Below are positions 1-6,821 of a stretch of 22,243 bases of DNA, piece after piece. The stretch comes from Albimonas sp041685625. Its GTDB lineage: Bacteria; Pseudomonadota; Alphaproteobacteria; Rhodobacterales; Rhodobacteraceae. The DNA lies in assembly GCA_041685625.1 (NCBI GenBank), contig JAWLFJ010000062.1:1-22243 (forward strand), read 5' to 3'. Both the position numbers and the translations under genes were made by a program. Every line of letters starts with the position of its first letter. Within the stretch, counting starts at the first letter, position 1. The notes beneath the pieces are model-generated. The model had not been told where the DNA came from and did not search any database. It saw nothing but the letters and a program-made list of their open reading frames with translations.

Positions 1-787
1 GGCCGAAGAGCCGGTCCACGGTCCGCGCCTGGCTCTCGACCACGCCGTCCTTCTCGGCCAGCGCCTCGGCGAGGCGGGCGTTCTCGGCCTCCAGCCGCTC
101 GCTCGCCCGGACGGCGCGCGCCAGCAGCCCTTCGGCGCGCGCCGCCCCGGCCTTCGCGGTCTCGAGTTCCGCGGCGGTGCGGTCGAGCAGGGCGAGCGCC
201 CGGTCGGCGGCGGCGGCGAGGCCGGCCGTCCGCGCCTCGGCGGCCTCGGCCGTCGCGACGGCCCGTCCGAGCAGCGCGGCCATGCGCGCGCCCTCCGCGC
301 GCGACGCCTCGAGCGCCGACGTCGTCTCCTCGAGCAGCGCCAGCGCCCGCTCGGCGGCCGGATCGGCGCGCCCCTCCATCGCCCCGGCGAGATCCAGCGC
401 CCGGTCGAGCAGCCCGGCGAGGCGCGCCGTCTCGGCCCGGGAGCGTTCCAGCGAGTCGGCCGCGGTCTCCAGCGCCTCCTGCTGGCGGACGGCGAGCTCG
501 GCGAAGCGGGCCACCGTCTCGGTGCGGTCCGCGAGCTCGCCCTGCAGTTCCTCGATCTCGTCGAAGAGGGCCTCGACCAGCGCCTGCGGGGCCGCGACCA
601 CGCCGGCGGCCGCCGCGGAGAGGTCGGCCGGCGCGTCCGCGAGGTCCACCCGCAGGCGCCCGGCGTTGTCGCGCCGCACCGGGATCACGCCCTTGGCCGC
701 CGCCTCGCGCAGCTTGAGGCGCGAGACGCCGAGCCGCCGGGCGGCCTCGCCCGGCGTCAGCCATTCGGACCGCTCGCGCGGGTCCAT
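1..787 (-). CDS. Helix-turn-helix protein with long repetitive coiled coil (C-terminus cut by window edge)
   Basis: Reading leftward from ATG at 787, the frame stays open for 262 codons and runs off the left edge, so the C-terminus is missing. Residues about 8-50 look like a MerR/excisionase-type helix-turn-helix: 'LTPGEAARRLGVSRLKLREA' followed by a short basic strand-like segment. From about residue 70 onward the protein is almost entirely Ala/Leu/Glu/Arg-rich predicted coiled coil with no Pro-rich breaks except near residue 143. Three similar blocks recur at roughly 105-138, 150-186 and 199-235, each with a core like 'ALxLLxxTxxxLExxxAxxARxxxLLxRA'. The start lies 23 bases after the stop of the upstream CoA-transferase gene, so the two may be co-transcribed. 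The architecture resembles KfrA-like DNA-binding/coiled-coil proteins, but I do not recognise the family. The role in DNA binding is inferred from the N-terminus only. Confidence 0.75.
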   Translation of the reverse strand, partial: MDPRERSEWLTPGEAARRLGVSRLKLREAAAKGVIPVRRDNAGRLRVDLADAPADLSAAAAGVVAAPQALVEALFDEIEELQGELADRTETVARFAELAVRQQEALETAADSLERSRAETARLAGLLDRALDLAGAMEGRADPAAERALALLEETTSALEASRAEGARMAALLGRAVATAEAAEARTAGLAAAADRALALLDRTAAELETAKAGAARAEGLLARAVRASERLEAENARLAEALAEKDGVVESQARTVDRLFG

Positions 788-810
788 GGCGGGCGTGCCC
801 CGCGCCGGCC

Positions 811-2061
811 TCAGACGAGGCCCCGGGCGCGGTAGTCGGCCAGCGTCTCCTCCGACCAGCCGAGCACGCCGCCGAGGATCTCGTCGTTGTGCTCGCCGAG
901 CGCCGGGCCGGGATGGCGCACGGCGCCGGGCGTGCCCATCAGCCGGGGCGCGACGTTCTGCATCTTCATCGGCCCGAAATCGGGATGCGGCACCTCGACG
1001 ATGGCGTCGCGCGCCTTGAAGTGCTCGTCCTCCAGCATGTCGGGGGCGGTGTAGATCAGGCCGGCCGGCACGCCGTGCTCGTCCATCAGCGCCTGCAGGG
1101 GCTCGAGATCGATCGTCCTCGTCCACGCGTCGATCAGCGCGTCGAGCTCGGGCTGGTTCTCGCCCCGCGCGGCGTGGGTGGCGTAGCGCGGATCCTCCGC
1201 CAGATCGGGCCGGCCCATGGCCTTCGCCAGCCGCTTGAACACCGTGTCCTGATTCGCGGCGATCAGCAGCAGCTTGCCGTCCTTCGTGTTGAACACGTTG
1301 GAGGGCGAGACGTTGGGCAGGATCGGCCCCGTCCGCTCGCGCACGTAGCCGGCGATCTGGTATTCGGAGACCATGCTCTCCATCATCGCCAGCACCGCCT
1401 CGTAGATCGCGCTGTCGACCACCTGGCCCTCGCCGGTGCGCTCGCGGTGGTGCACCGCCATCAGGGCGCCGAGGGCGGCGTAGGTGGCGGCCAGCTCGTC
1501 GCCGATGGAGATGCCCATGCGGCTCGGCTGGGTGGAGGGATCGCCGACGACGTAGCGGAGGCCCCCCATCGCCTCGCCGATCGAGCCGTAGCCGGCCTTC
1601 TTGGCGTAGGGGCCGGTCTGGCCGAAGCCGGTGACGCGGACCATGATCAGCTTCGGATTGATCGCCTTGAGGTCCTCCCAGCCGAGGCCCCAGCGCTCCA
1701 TGGTGCCGGGGCGGAAGTTCTCGATCAGGATGTCGGAGCTCTTCACCAGTTCGCGCACCGCCGCCTGACCCTCGGGCTCGCGCAGGTTCAGGGTGACGGA
1801 CTTCTTGTTGCGGGCGACGACGGGCCACCACAGCGACTTGCCGTAGGGCTTCTCGCGCCCCCACTGGCGCATCGGGTCGCCGATGCCGGGCGCCTCGATC
1901 TTCACCACCTCGGCCCCGAAGTCGCCGAGGAGCTGGCCGCAGAACGGGCCGGCGAGGAGCTGGCCCATCTCGATCACGCGCAGATCCGTCAGCGGGCCCT
2001 GGCGCGGCGGCGCGCCGGTGGAGGTCGGCTGTTCCCGGCGGTCCGGCGTGGCGTCCTGCAT
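811..2061 (-). CDS. CaiB/BaiF family (family III) CoA-transferase
   Basis: This 416-residue protein has the length and landmarks of family III CoA-transferases, cytoplasmic enzymes that move CoA between acyl groups. Seen in the sequence: 'LRVIEMGQLLAGPFCGQLLGDFGAEVVKIE' spread over residues 27-56, 'RNKKSVTLNL' at 84-93, 'ENFRPGTMERWGLG' at 114-127, and 'GFGQTGPYAKKAGYG' at 145-159. In most relatives the nucleophilic Asp follows the GPYA..GY motif; here that position is Gly159, and the nearest downstream Asp candidate is Asp188 in 'GISIGDELAA'. The start at 2061 is chosen because a purine-rich Shine-Dalgarno (GGGAGAG) precedes it and the family's conserved N-terminus follows; longer in-frame extensions read into the divergent gene. 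It diverges from an HMG-CoA-lyase-type gene, which suggests it supplies that enzyme's CoA-thioester substrate. The actual substrate is unknown. Confidence 0.93.
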   Translation of the reverse strand: MQDATPDRREQPTSTGAPPRQGPLTDLRVIEMGQLLAGPFCGQLLGDFGAEVVKIEAPGIGDPMRQWGREKPYGKSLWWPVVARNKKSVTLNLREPEGQAAVRELVKSSDILIENFRPGTMERWGLGWEDLKAINPKLIMVRVTGFGQTGPYAKKAGYGSIGEAMGGLRYVVGDPSTQPSRMGISIGDELAATYAALGALMAVHHRERTGEGQVVDSAIYEAVLAMMESMVSEYQIAGYVRERTGPILPNVSPSNVFNTKDGKLLLIAANQDTVFKRLAKAMGRPDLAEDPRYATHAARGENQPELDALIDAWTRTIDLEPLQALMDEHGVPAGLIYTAPDMLEDEHFKARDAIVEVPHPDFGPMKMQNVAPRLMGTPGAVRHPGPALGEHNDEILGGVLGWSEETLADYRARGLV

Positions 2062-2120
2062 GGCGGCGTCTCTCCCTCGGCTCTCGGACGAAAGGGCGCC
2101 CGCGTCCTCACGCCGCGCCC

Positions 2121-2151
2121 TTGACCCGACGGAGGATACGTCGATGTATCC
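2121..2151 (+). promoter_or_regulatory. Candidate promoter with overlapping operator for the lyase/GntR genes
   Basis: TTGACC at 2121-2126 matches five of six bases of the -35 consensus. It is followed after 18 bases by a weak -10-like TGTATC at 2145-2150. A perfect inverted repeat, GGATAC-N6-GTATCC, covers 2134-2151 and would overlie the -10 region. GntR/FCD regulators bind short inverted repeats of this general kind, and such a regulator is encoded just downstream. The repeat lies between the divergent CoA-transferase and lyase starts. That the downstream GntR protein binds it is inference. Confidence 0.45.
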
Positions 2152-2179
2152 AGAAGGGAAGAGTGCGGGAGGAGAAAAC

Positions 2180-3127
2180 GTGACTGACGTGGAGATCATC
2201 GAGGTTTCGCCGCGGGACGGTATACAGAACGAGAGGACCTTGCTGTCGCTGGAGGATCGGCTCGAGCTGATCCGCATGAGCGCGGCGGCGGGCGCCGCGC
2301 GCATCGAGGCGGTGAGCTTCGTCAACCCCAAGCGCGTGCCGCAGATGGCCCATGCCGAGGAGATCTGCGCCGCGATCCCGGCGATGCGCGAGGGGCTGAA
2401 GGGCACGCGCGGCGAGCGGACGCGCTACATCGGCCTCGTGCTGAACCGGAAGGGCTTCGACCGGGCGCTGGCGACGGCGGAGACGCATCCCGGCTCGCTC
2501 GACGAGGTGAACTACGTCGTCGTCGCCTCCGACACCTTCAACAACCGCAACCAAGGCGCCGACACCTTCGTCACGGCCGAAGCCTTCGGCGGCATCGCGC
2601 GGGACGCCAGGGGGCGGATCGACGCCGGGGTCACGGTCGCCGCCAGCTTCGGCTGCCCGTTCGAGGGGGAGATGCCGCTGGCGCGCCTGCTGTCGGTGGT
2701 GGAGGCCCTGGCGGCGCACGGGCCGTTCGAGATCGCGCTGGCGGACACCATCGGCGTCGCGACGCCGAGGGACGTGGAGGAGCGCGTCGGCGCGGTGCGC
2801 GAGCGCTTTCCGGAGGTGCCGATCCGGCTGCATCTGCACAACACCCGCAACACCGGCATCGCCAACGCCTGGGCGGGGCTTCAGGCCGGGGCGCGGGCGC
2901 TCGACAGCTCCTTCGGCGGGGTCGGCGGCTGCCCCTTCGCGCCGCGCGCCACCGGCAACATCCCGACCGAGGATCTCGTCTACATGCTGGAGCGCTCGGG
3001 CGTCGCCACCGGGGTCGACCTCGACGCGGCGGTCGCCGCGGCGGAGTGGCTGGAGGGGCGGCTGGGCCACGAGGTGCCGGGCATGGTGATGAAGGCCGGC
3101 GCCTTCCCCACGCCGCAGGCGGCCTGA
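2180..3127 (+). CDS. Hydroxymethylglutaryl-CoA lyase family protein
   Basis: This is a TIM-barrel acyl-CoA lyase of 315 residues. The family cleaves 3-hydroxy-3-methylglutaryl-CoA or related CoA thioesters to acetyl-CoA and a keto product using a divalent metal. Active-site landmarks are present with the family spacing: 'SPRDGIQNE' (Arg12, Asp13), 'LHLHNT' (metal-ligand His218 and His220), and 'GGVGGCPFAPRATGN' (catalytic-loop Cys251, metal-ligand Asn260, Glu264). I chose GTG at 2180 because GGGAGGAG lies just upstream and homologues begin near the 'VEIIEVSPRDG' strand. An in-frame ATG at 2144 also has a GGAGG ahead of it, but it lies inside the candidate operator. The usual HxHDT is HLHNT here and the cysteine loop has Arg where Gly is common, so the substrate may be another branched hydroxyacyl-CoA. 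The next gene, a GntR regulator, starts two bases after its stop. Confidence 0.92.
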   Translation: MTDVEIIEVSPRDGIQNERTLLSLEDRLELIRMSAAAGAARIEAVSFVNPKRVPQMAHAEEICAAIPAMREGLKGTRGERTRYIGLVLNRKGFDRALATAETHPGSLDEVNYVVVASDTFNNRNQGADTFVTAEAFGGIARDARGRIDAGVTVAASFGCPFEGEMPLARLLSVVEALAAHGPFEIALADTIGVATPRDVEERVGAVRERFPEVPIRLHLHNTRNTGIANAWAGLQAGARALDSSFGGVGGCPFAPRATGNIPTEDLVYMLERSGVATGVDLDAAVAAAEWLEGRLGHEVPGMVMKAGAFPTPQAA

Positions 3128-3129
3128 GC

Positions 3130-3834
3130 GTGGACGGCGCGGCGGGGGGCGAGCCGCGGCGGGGCAGCGCGGCGGAGACCGCCTACGCCGCGCTCCGCGC
3201 CGACATCCTCGCCGGCGCGCTGGCGCCCGGCGACCGTCTGACCGAGACCGCGCTGGCCGGCCGGCTCGGCCTGTCGCGGACCCCGATCCGGGAGGCGCTG
3301 AACCGCCTCGCCATCGAGGGGTTCGTCGATCGCGCGCCGGGTCTCGCGGCCCGCGTCGCGGCGTTCCGGGTGGACGAGGTGGAGCAGGTGTTCCGCATCC
3401 GGGTGCTGCTCGAGGGCTACGCCGCGCGGCGGGCGGCGGAGCGGGCGAGCCCCGCGCAGGTGGCCGAGCTCGCGCGCCTCGCCGCCGCCATGAGCGCCCG
3501 CACGCCGCCGCGGAGCGCCGAGGACTTCGAGGCGCTCTCGGCCGACAACGAGCGCTTCCATCGGCTGGTGATGGAGGCGGCCGAGGCGCATCGCCTCGCC
3601 GCGATCCTGGCGCTGACGGTGCAGGTGGCGCTGGTGCAGCGCACCTACCGGCGGTTCTCGGAGCGGGACCTGATCCGCTCCGCCCGCCATCACGAGGAAC
3701 TGGCCGAGGCCGTGGCCGCGCGCGCCCCGGACTGGGCGGAAAGCGTGATGGCCGCCCATCTGCTCGCCGCCGCCGCGGCGGTGCGCCGCGCGGGCGAGGG
3801 CGCGGGGGCGGAGGCCGCCCGTCGCGCGGGCTGA
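3130..3834 (+). CDS. GntR family transcriptional regulator, FCD subfamily
   Basis: A 234-residue DNA-binding regulator. Residues about 15-75 form the GntR winged helix-turn-helix ('YAALRADILAGALAPGDRLTE...LGLSRTPIREALNRLAIEGFV'). The all-helical FCD ligand domain follows, with the likely metal-ligand set Asp139/Asn140, His144 ('ADNERFH'), His187/His188 ('ARHHEEL') and His210 ('MAAHL'). FCD domains typically sense small carboxylic acids. The GTG start at 3130 is two bases after the lyase stop and has AGGCGG a few bases upstream, so translation is probably coupled to the lyase. The position implies it controls the CoA-transferase/lyase locus and itself, probably through the inverted repeat at 2134-2151; the control circuit is inference. 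The gene ends 22 bases from the convergent olsB stop. Confidence 0.93.
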   Translation: MDGAAGGEPRRGSAAETAYAALRADILAGALAPGDRLTETALAGRLGLSRTPIREALNRLAIEGFVDRAPGLAARVAAFRVDEVEQVFRIRVLLEGYAARRAAERASPAQVAELARLAAAMSARTPPRSAEDFEALSADNERFHRLVMEAAEAHRLAAILALTVQVALVQRTYRRFSERDLIRSARHHEELAEAVAARAPDWAESVMAAHLLAAAAAVRRAGEGAGAEAARRAG

Positions 3835-3856
3835 GCCGGCGTCGGCCCGTCGCGCC

Positions 3857-4621
3857 TCAGCCCGCGGCCATCTTCAGGAGGCGGCGCCGCGCGGGCGGCA
3901 CGCGCCCGATCTCGACGCCGGTGAAGACGTGCAGCGTGTTGAGGTCCTCGTCCACCACGGCGTGATCCGAGACCCAGCCGCCGAGGATCAGATACGAGCG
4001 CAGCAGCGGCGGCATCCGCTTCATCGCCAGCTTCACGTCGGGCCGGCGCAGGCGCAGGCGCTGGGCGTAGCGGAACACCCGCGGCGCCTTGACCCGCGGC
4101 AGCCAGCGCTTCGGCGCGAGGTGGCGTTCCTTGAGGTAGGCGAAGGCGTCCGCATAGGTCTCGGCGTCCAGCCCGTCGAAGGAGGAGCAGCCGAACAGCA
4201 GCTGCACGCCCTCGGCCTCCACGAAGTCGGTCATCGCGGCCCAGGCGACGCGGATGATCTGCGGATCGCCCCGCACCTCGGGCGCGAGGCAGAAGCGCCC
4301 CATCTCCACCATCGGATCCGGGAATTCGGCGAGGGCGGAAAGCTCGTAGTACTGCGCCGAGTAGCTGCGCCCGATCTCCGCGCCGCTCTGCAGCGGCATC
4401 ATCCGGAAGCAGCCGACGAGGCGGCCCGTGCCTGCGTCCTCGATCATCGCGTGGGTGCAGAGCGCGTCGAAGGCGTCCGCGTCCAGCCCCTCGGCCCGCG
4501 GCCCCGCCGTCGCGGCGCCGGGCCGGGCGGCGATGAAGGTCCGATGGCGCAGGCGCTGCGCCGCCTCGACGTCGGCGGGCGCACGGCTGAAGCGCACGCG
4601 ATGGCGACCCTTGGCGAACAT
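3857..4621 (-). CDS. olsB: OlsB-type L-ornithine N-acyltransferase (GNAT fold)
   Basis: A 254-residue protein of the haemolysin-like/OlsB acyltransferase family, which transfers a 3-hydroxyacyl group from acyl carrier protein to the alpha-amino group of ornithine, the first step to ornithine lipids. Seen here: 'AQRLRHRTFIAA', 'CTHAMIEDAGTGRLVGCFRMM', 'YSAQYYELSAL', 'VEMGRFCLAPEVR' and 'LLFGCSSFDGLD', all in the family's order. The start is set by a strong GGAGGGG six bases before ATG 4621. The partner O-acyltransferase OlsA, often next to olsB, is not in this window. The gene stands alone, divergent from msrB and convergent with the GntR gene. A TAGCGC element at 4651-4656 (minus strand) may be its -10 box. 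Family assignment is solid; substrate is by homology. Confidence 0.87.
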   Translation of the reverse strand: MFAKGRHRVRFSRAPADVEAAQRLRHRTFIAARPGAATAGPRAEGLDADAFDALCTHAMIEDAGTGRLVGCFRMMPLQSGAEIGRSYSAQYYELSALAEFPDPMVEMGRFCLAPEVRGDPQIIRVAWAAMTDFVEAEGVQLLFGCSSFDGLDAETYADAFAYLKERHLAPKRWLPRVKAPRVFRYAQRLRLRRPDVKLAMKRMPPLLRSYLILGGWVSDHAVVDEDLNTLHVFTGVEIGRVPPARRRLLKMAAG

Positions 4622-4729
4622 CCTCGTCCCCTCCAAACCCGTGGGCGATCGCGCTACATAGTCGCTCGTGCACGAAGCTTCGGTGACGCTTCGCGCTGCG
4701 GTGCGGCAAGTGTCGCAAAGAGGGAACAC

Positions 4730-5125
4730 ATGACCGACAAGATCGTCAAGACGGACGCCGAGTGGCGCAGCCAGCTCTCCGACCTCGCCTACAAGGTCAC
4801 CCGCAAGGCCGGGACCGAGCGGCCCTACACGCACGAGGACTTTCCGAAGGCGCCCGGCACCTTCCGCTGCGTCTGCTGCGGAGCGCCGCTGTTCGACGCC
4901 GCCGACAAGTTCGACAGCGGCACCGGCTGGCCCTCCTTCACCGCGCCGATCGACGAGGACGCCGTGGAGGAGAAGGAGGACCGCTCGCTGTTCATGCGGC
5001 GGACCGAGGTGCTCTGCGCGCGCTGCGACGCGCATCTGGGCCACGTGTTTCCGGACGGGCCGCAGCCGACGGGCCTGCGCTACTGCATGAACGGCGTCGC
5101 GCTGGAGTTCGAGCCGGCGGACTGA
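4730..5125 (+). CDS. msrB: Peptide-methionine (R)-S-oxide reductase MsrB
   Basis: A 131-residue cytoplasmic repair enzyme that reduces methionine-R-sulfoxide in proteins. Zinc-binding cysteine pairs are visible at Cys47/Cys50 ('RCVCCG') and Cys96/Cys99 ('CARCD'). The substrate-pocket motif 'GTGWPSF' is at 64-70, 'HLGHVFPDG' at 102-110, and the catalytic Cys119 is in the invariant 'RYCMN'. There is no signal peptide and no MsrA fusion, so this is the stand-alone form. The start has AGAGGG just upstream. It is divergent from olsB with a 108-base shared upstream region and converges on a methyltransferase gene 13 bases away. Confidence 0.97.
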   Translation: MTDKIVKTDAEWRSQLSDLAYKVTRKAGTERPYTHEDFPKAPGTFRCVCCGAPLFDAADKFDSGTGWPSFTAPIDEDAVEEKEDRSLFMRRTEVLCARCDAHLGHVFPDGPQPTGLRYCMNGVALEFEPAD

Positions 5126-5138
5126 CGGACGCGCGCGG

Positions 5139-5972
5139 TCAGGCCCGCGCCGTCGCCACCCAGACGCGGCCCGGCAGGCGCACCGCGCCGTCGCGCACGA
5201 AGGGGGCTAGGCCGGCTTCCAGCCGCGCGCGCACCTCCGCCTGGGCGTCCTCGGGCAGCTCGAGGATGCGCCGCGAGAGGGGGCCGCCGGTCATGATCGC
5301 CTCGGCCGCGCGGGGCAGCGGAGGCGACGCCCCGGTCTCGCCGCCGAGGGCGATGTCGGCCTCGGCCTCCGCGAAGCCGACCTCGCGCCAGCCGGCCTCG
5401 GCGAGCCAGGCGCCCGGCAGCGCCGGCTCCGCCCAGCCGAAGGGGCCGGGCGCGCCCGGCGGCGGCGAGGGCTGCGGCGGCAGCAGGTCGCCGATCAGCT
5501 TCAGCGGCTCGAACACCCAGAGGTTCTGCTTCACCGGGCGCCAGGCGACGCCGACGAAGGGCGCGCCGGGGAGGAGCGCCGCGCGGAGGTTGCGCCAGGC
5601 GGGGACGGGATCCTCGAAGAACATGCAGCCGAAGCGCGAGAAGAGCGCGTCGAACGGCGCCTCGAAGCGGGCCGAGGCGGCGTCGCCCTCGACGAAGGCG
5701 ACCGGCGGCGCGCCCGGCTCGGCCGCGCGGGCGCGGGCGACGGCGAGCAGGTCGGGCGAGACGTCGAGGCCGGTCGTCTCGGCCCCGTCGCGGGCGAGGG
5801 CGAAGCTGCTCGCGCCCGGCCCGCAGCCGAGATCGAGCACCCGCCGCCCGGCGACGTCCCCGAGCGCGGCGCGGCCCGCGGCCTCGAACGCGGCGAGCAT
5901 GCGGTCCTGACGTTCGGCCTCGGCGGCCCAGCGGCGGCCGAGATCCCCGGCCCAGTCCTCGGCGGTCGACAT
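5139..5972 (-). CDS. Class I SAM-dependent methyltransferase
   Basis: A 277-residue soluble protein with a Rossmann-type methyltransferase fold. Motif I is 'RVLDLGCGPGASS' at about 44-56, the acidic residue closing strand 2 is in 'TTGLDVSPDLL', and motif III-like 'VAFVEGDAASARF' follows. 'DALFSRFGCMFFEDP' is typical of the ubiquinone/menaquinone-type or small-molecule methyltransferases. The substrate cannot be read from the sequence. A purine run (AGGGGGG) lies about nine bases before ATG 5972; a GTG two codons earlier is a possible alternative start. It is convergent with msrB and divergent from the HAD phosphatase, with about 65 bases between starts. Confidence 0.9.
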   Translation of the reverse strand: MSTAEDWAGDLGRRWAAEAERQDRMLAAFEAAGRAALGDVAGRRVLDLGCGPGASSFALARDGAETTGLDVSPDLLAVARARAAEPGAPPVAFVEGDAASARFEAPFDALFSRFGCMFFEDPVPAWRNLRAALLPGAPFVGVAWRPVKQNLWVFEPLKLIGDLLPPQPSPPPGAPGPFGWAEPALPGAWLAEAGWREVGFAEAEADIALGGETGASPPLPRAAEAIMTGGPLSRRILELPEDAQAEVRARLEAGLAPFVRDGAVRLPGRVWVATARA

Positions 5973-6031
5973 CGTCACGGTCCCCCCTGCGGCCTCGCCG
6001 GCCCTCGATGGACGCGGCGCACGCAGGATGC

Positions 6032-6037
6032 TAGGCG
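6032..6037 (+). promoter_or_regulatory. Candidate -10 box (TAGGCG) for a leaderless HAD transcript
   Basis: TAGGCG sits directly before the first ATG (6038) of the HAD gene. If it is a -10 box, transcription would begin at about 6044, exactly at a second in-frame ATG. No Shine-Dalgarno at normal spacing is present for either ATG, and no good TTG-type -35 is visible. The assignment rests on resemblance to the boxes at 6809 and 19803. Confidence 0.35.
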
Positions 6038-6751
6038 ATGACGATGACCCCCGCCAGAGACGCCGCACTGGACGCGCCCGCGGAGGCGGAGGCGGACGCC
6101 CTCCGCGCCGCCTTCGCGCGCGTCGGGACCTGGGTGTTCGATCTCGACAACACGCTCTACCCGCCGCACGAGCGCCTGTTCGACCAGATCGAGGCGCGCA
6201 TCGGCGGCTATGTCGAGCGCGAGCTCGGCGTCGGGCCGGAGGAGGCGGCGCGGCTGCGCCACGCCTACTGGCACGACCACGGCACCACCCTCGCCGGGCT
6301 GATGCTGCACCACGGCATCGACCCCGATCCCTTCCTCGACGAGGTCCACCGCATCGACCTCTCGCCGCTGACGCCGAATCCGGCGCTTCGCGCGGCGATC
6401 GAGGCGCTTCCGGGGCGCAAGGTGGTCTACACCAACGGCACCGGCCCCTACGCCGAGGCGGTGACCGAGGCGCTCGGCCTTTCCGGCCTGTTCGAACGGC
6501 ATTACGGCGTCGAGCACGCCTTCTACACGCCGAAGCCCGAGGCGGCGGCCTATCAGCGCATCTTCGGCGCGGACGGTCTCGACCCGCGGCGCGCCGCGAT
6601 GTTCGAGGACGACCCGCGCAACCTGCGGGTGCCGCACGAACTCGGCCTCGAGACGGTCTGGATCGTGCCGGAGGACGACCCGCGCAAGACGCCCGAGCAT
6701 GTCGGGCACCGCGCCGCGGACCTCGCCGGCTTCCTCGCGCGGCTGGTCTGA
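6038..6751 (+). CDS. HAD-family pyrimidine 5'-nucleotidase-like phosphatase
   Basis: A 237-residue haloacid-dehalogenase-fold hydrolase. Motif I is 'FDLDNTLY' with nucleophile Asp35 and acid/base Asp37. Motif II is 'YTNGTG', the motif III lysine is in 'YTPKPEAAAY', and motif IV is 'FEDDPRNL'. The 'DLDNTLYPPH' signature and the helical cap after it match the SDT1/pyrimidine-5'-nucleotidase group, which dephosphorylates UMP/CMP or clears modified nucleotides. Physiological substrate is inference. Two ATGs, 6038 and 6044, compete as the start. Neither has a Shine-Dalgarno, and a TAGGCG box abuts the first, so a leaderless mRNA starting at 6044 (two residues shorter) is plausible. The next gene in the same direction starts 71 bases downstream and appears to have its own promoter. 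Confidence 0.93.
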   Translation: MTMTPARDAALDAPAEAEADALRAAFARVGTWVFDLDNTLYPPHERLFDQIEARIGGYVERELGVGPEEAARLRHAYWHDHGTTLAGLMLHHGIDPDPFLDEVHRIDLSPLTPNPALRAAIEALPGRKVVYTNGTGPYAEAVTEALGLSGLFERHYGVEHAFYTPKPEAAAYQRIFGADGLDPRRAAMFEDDPRNLRVPHELGLETVWIVPEDDPRKTPEHVGHRAADLAGFLARLV

Positions 6752-6786
6752 GGACCGCCCGCGGCGTCGCGTCCCCTCGCCGGCCG

Positions 6787-6814
6787 TTGCGCGGGGGCGG
6801 GGAGGCGCTAGGCT
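6787..6814 (+). promoter_or_regulatory. Candidate promoter of the UbiH-type gene (leaderless)
   Basis: TTGCGC at 6787-6792, a 16-base spacer and TAGGCT at 6809-6814 form a -35/-10 pair. Only seven bases separate the -10 box from ATG 6822, so the expected transcription start coincides with the start codon. The nearest purine-rich run (GGGGAGG, 6799-6805) is 16 bases from the ATG, too far for a normal Shine-Dalgarno. Confidence 0.5.
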
Positions 6815-6821
6815 CCGGCCC

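Noticed and set aside
177..1019. Rightward 280-codon frame at the left edge.
   Set aside because: Ser/Arg/Ala-rich low-complexity product. The opposite strand reads as a helix-turn-helix/coiled-coil protein that explains the composition.
5133..5150. Hairpin gcgcgg/ccgcgc between msrB and the methyltransferase as a terminator.
   Set aside because: A 6-bp GC stem overlapping the stop codon is expected by chance at this GC content.
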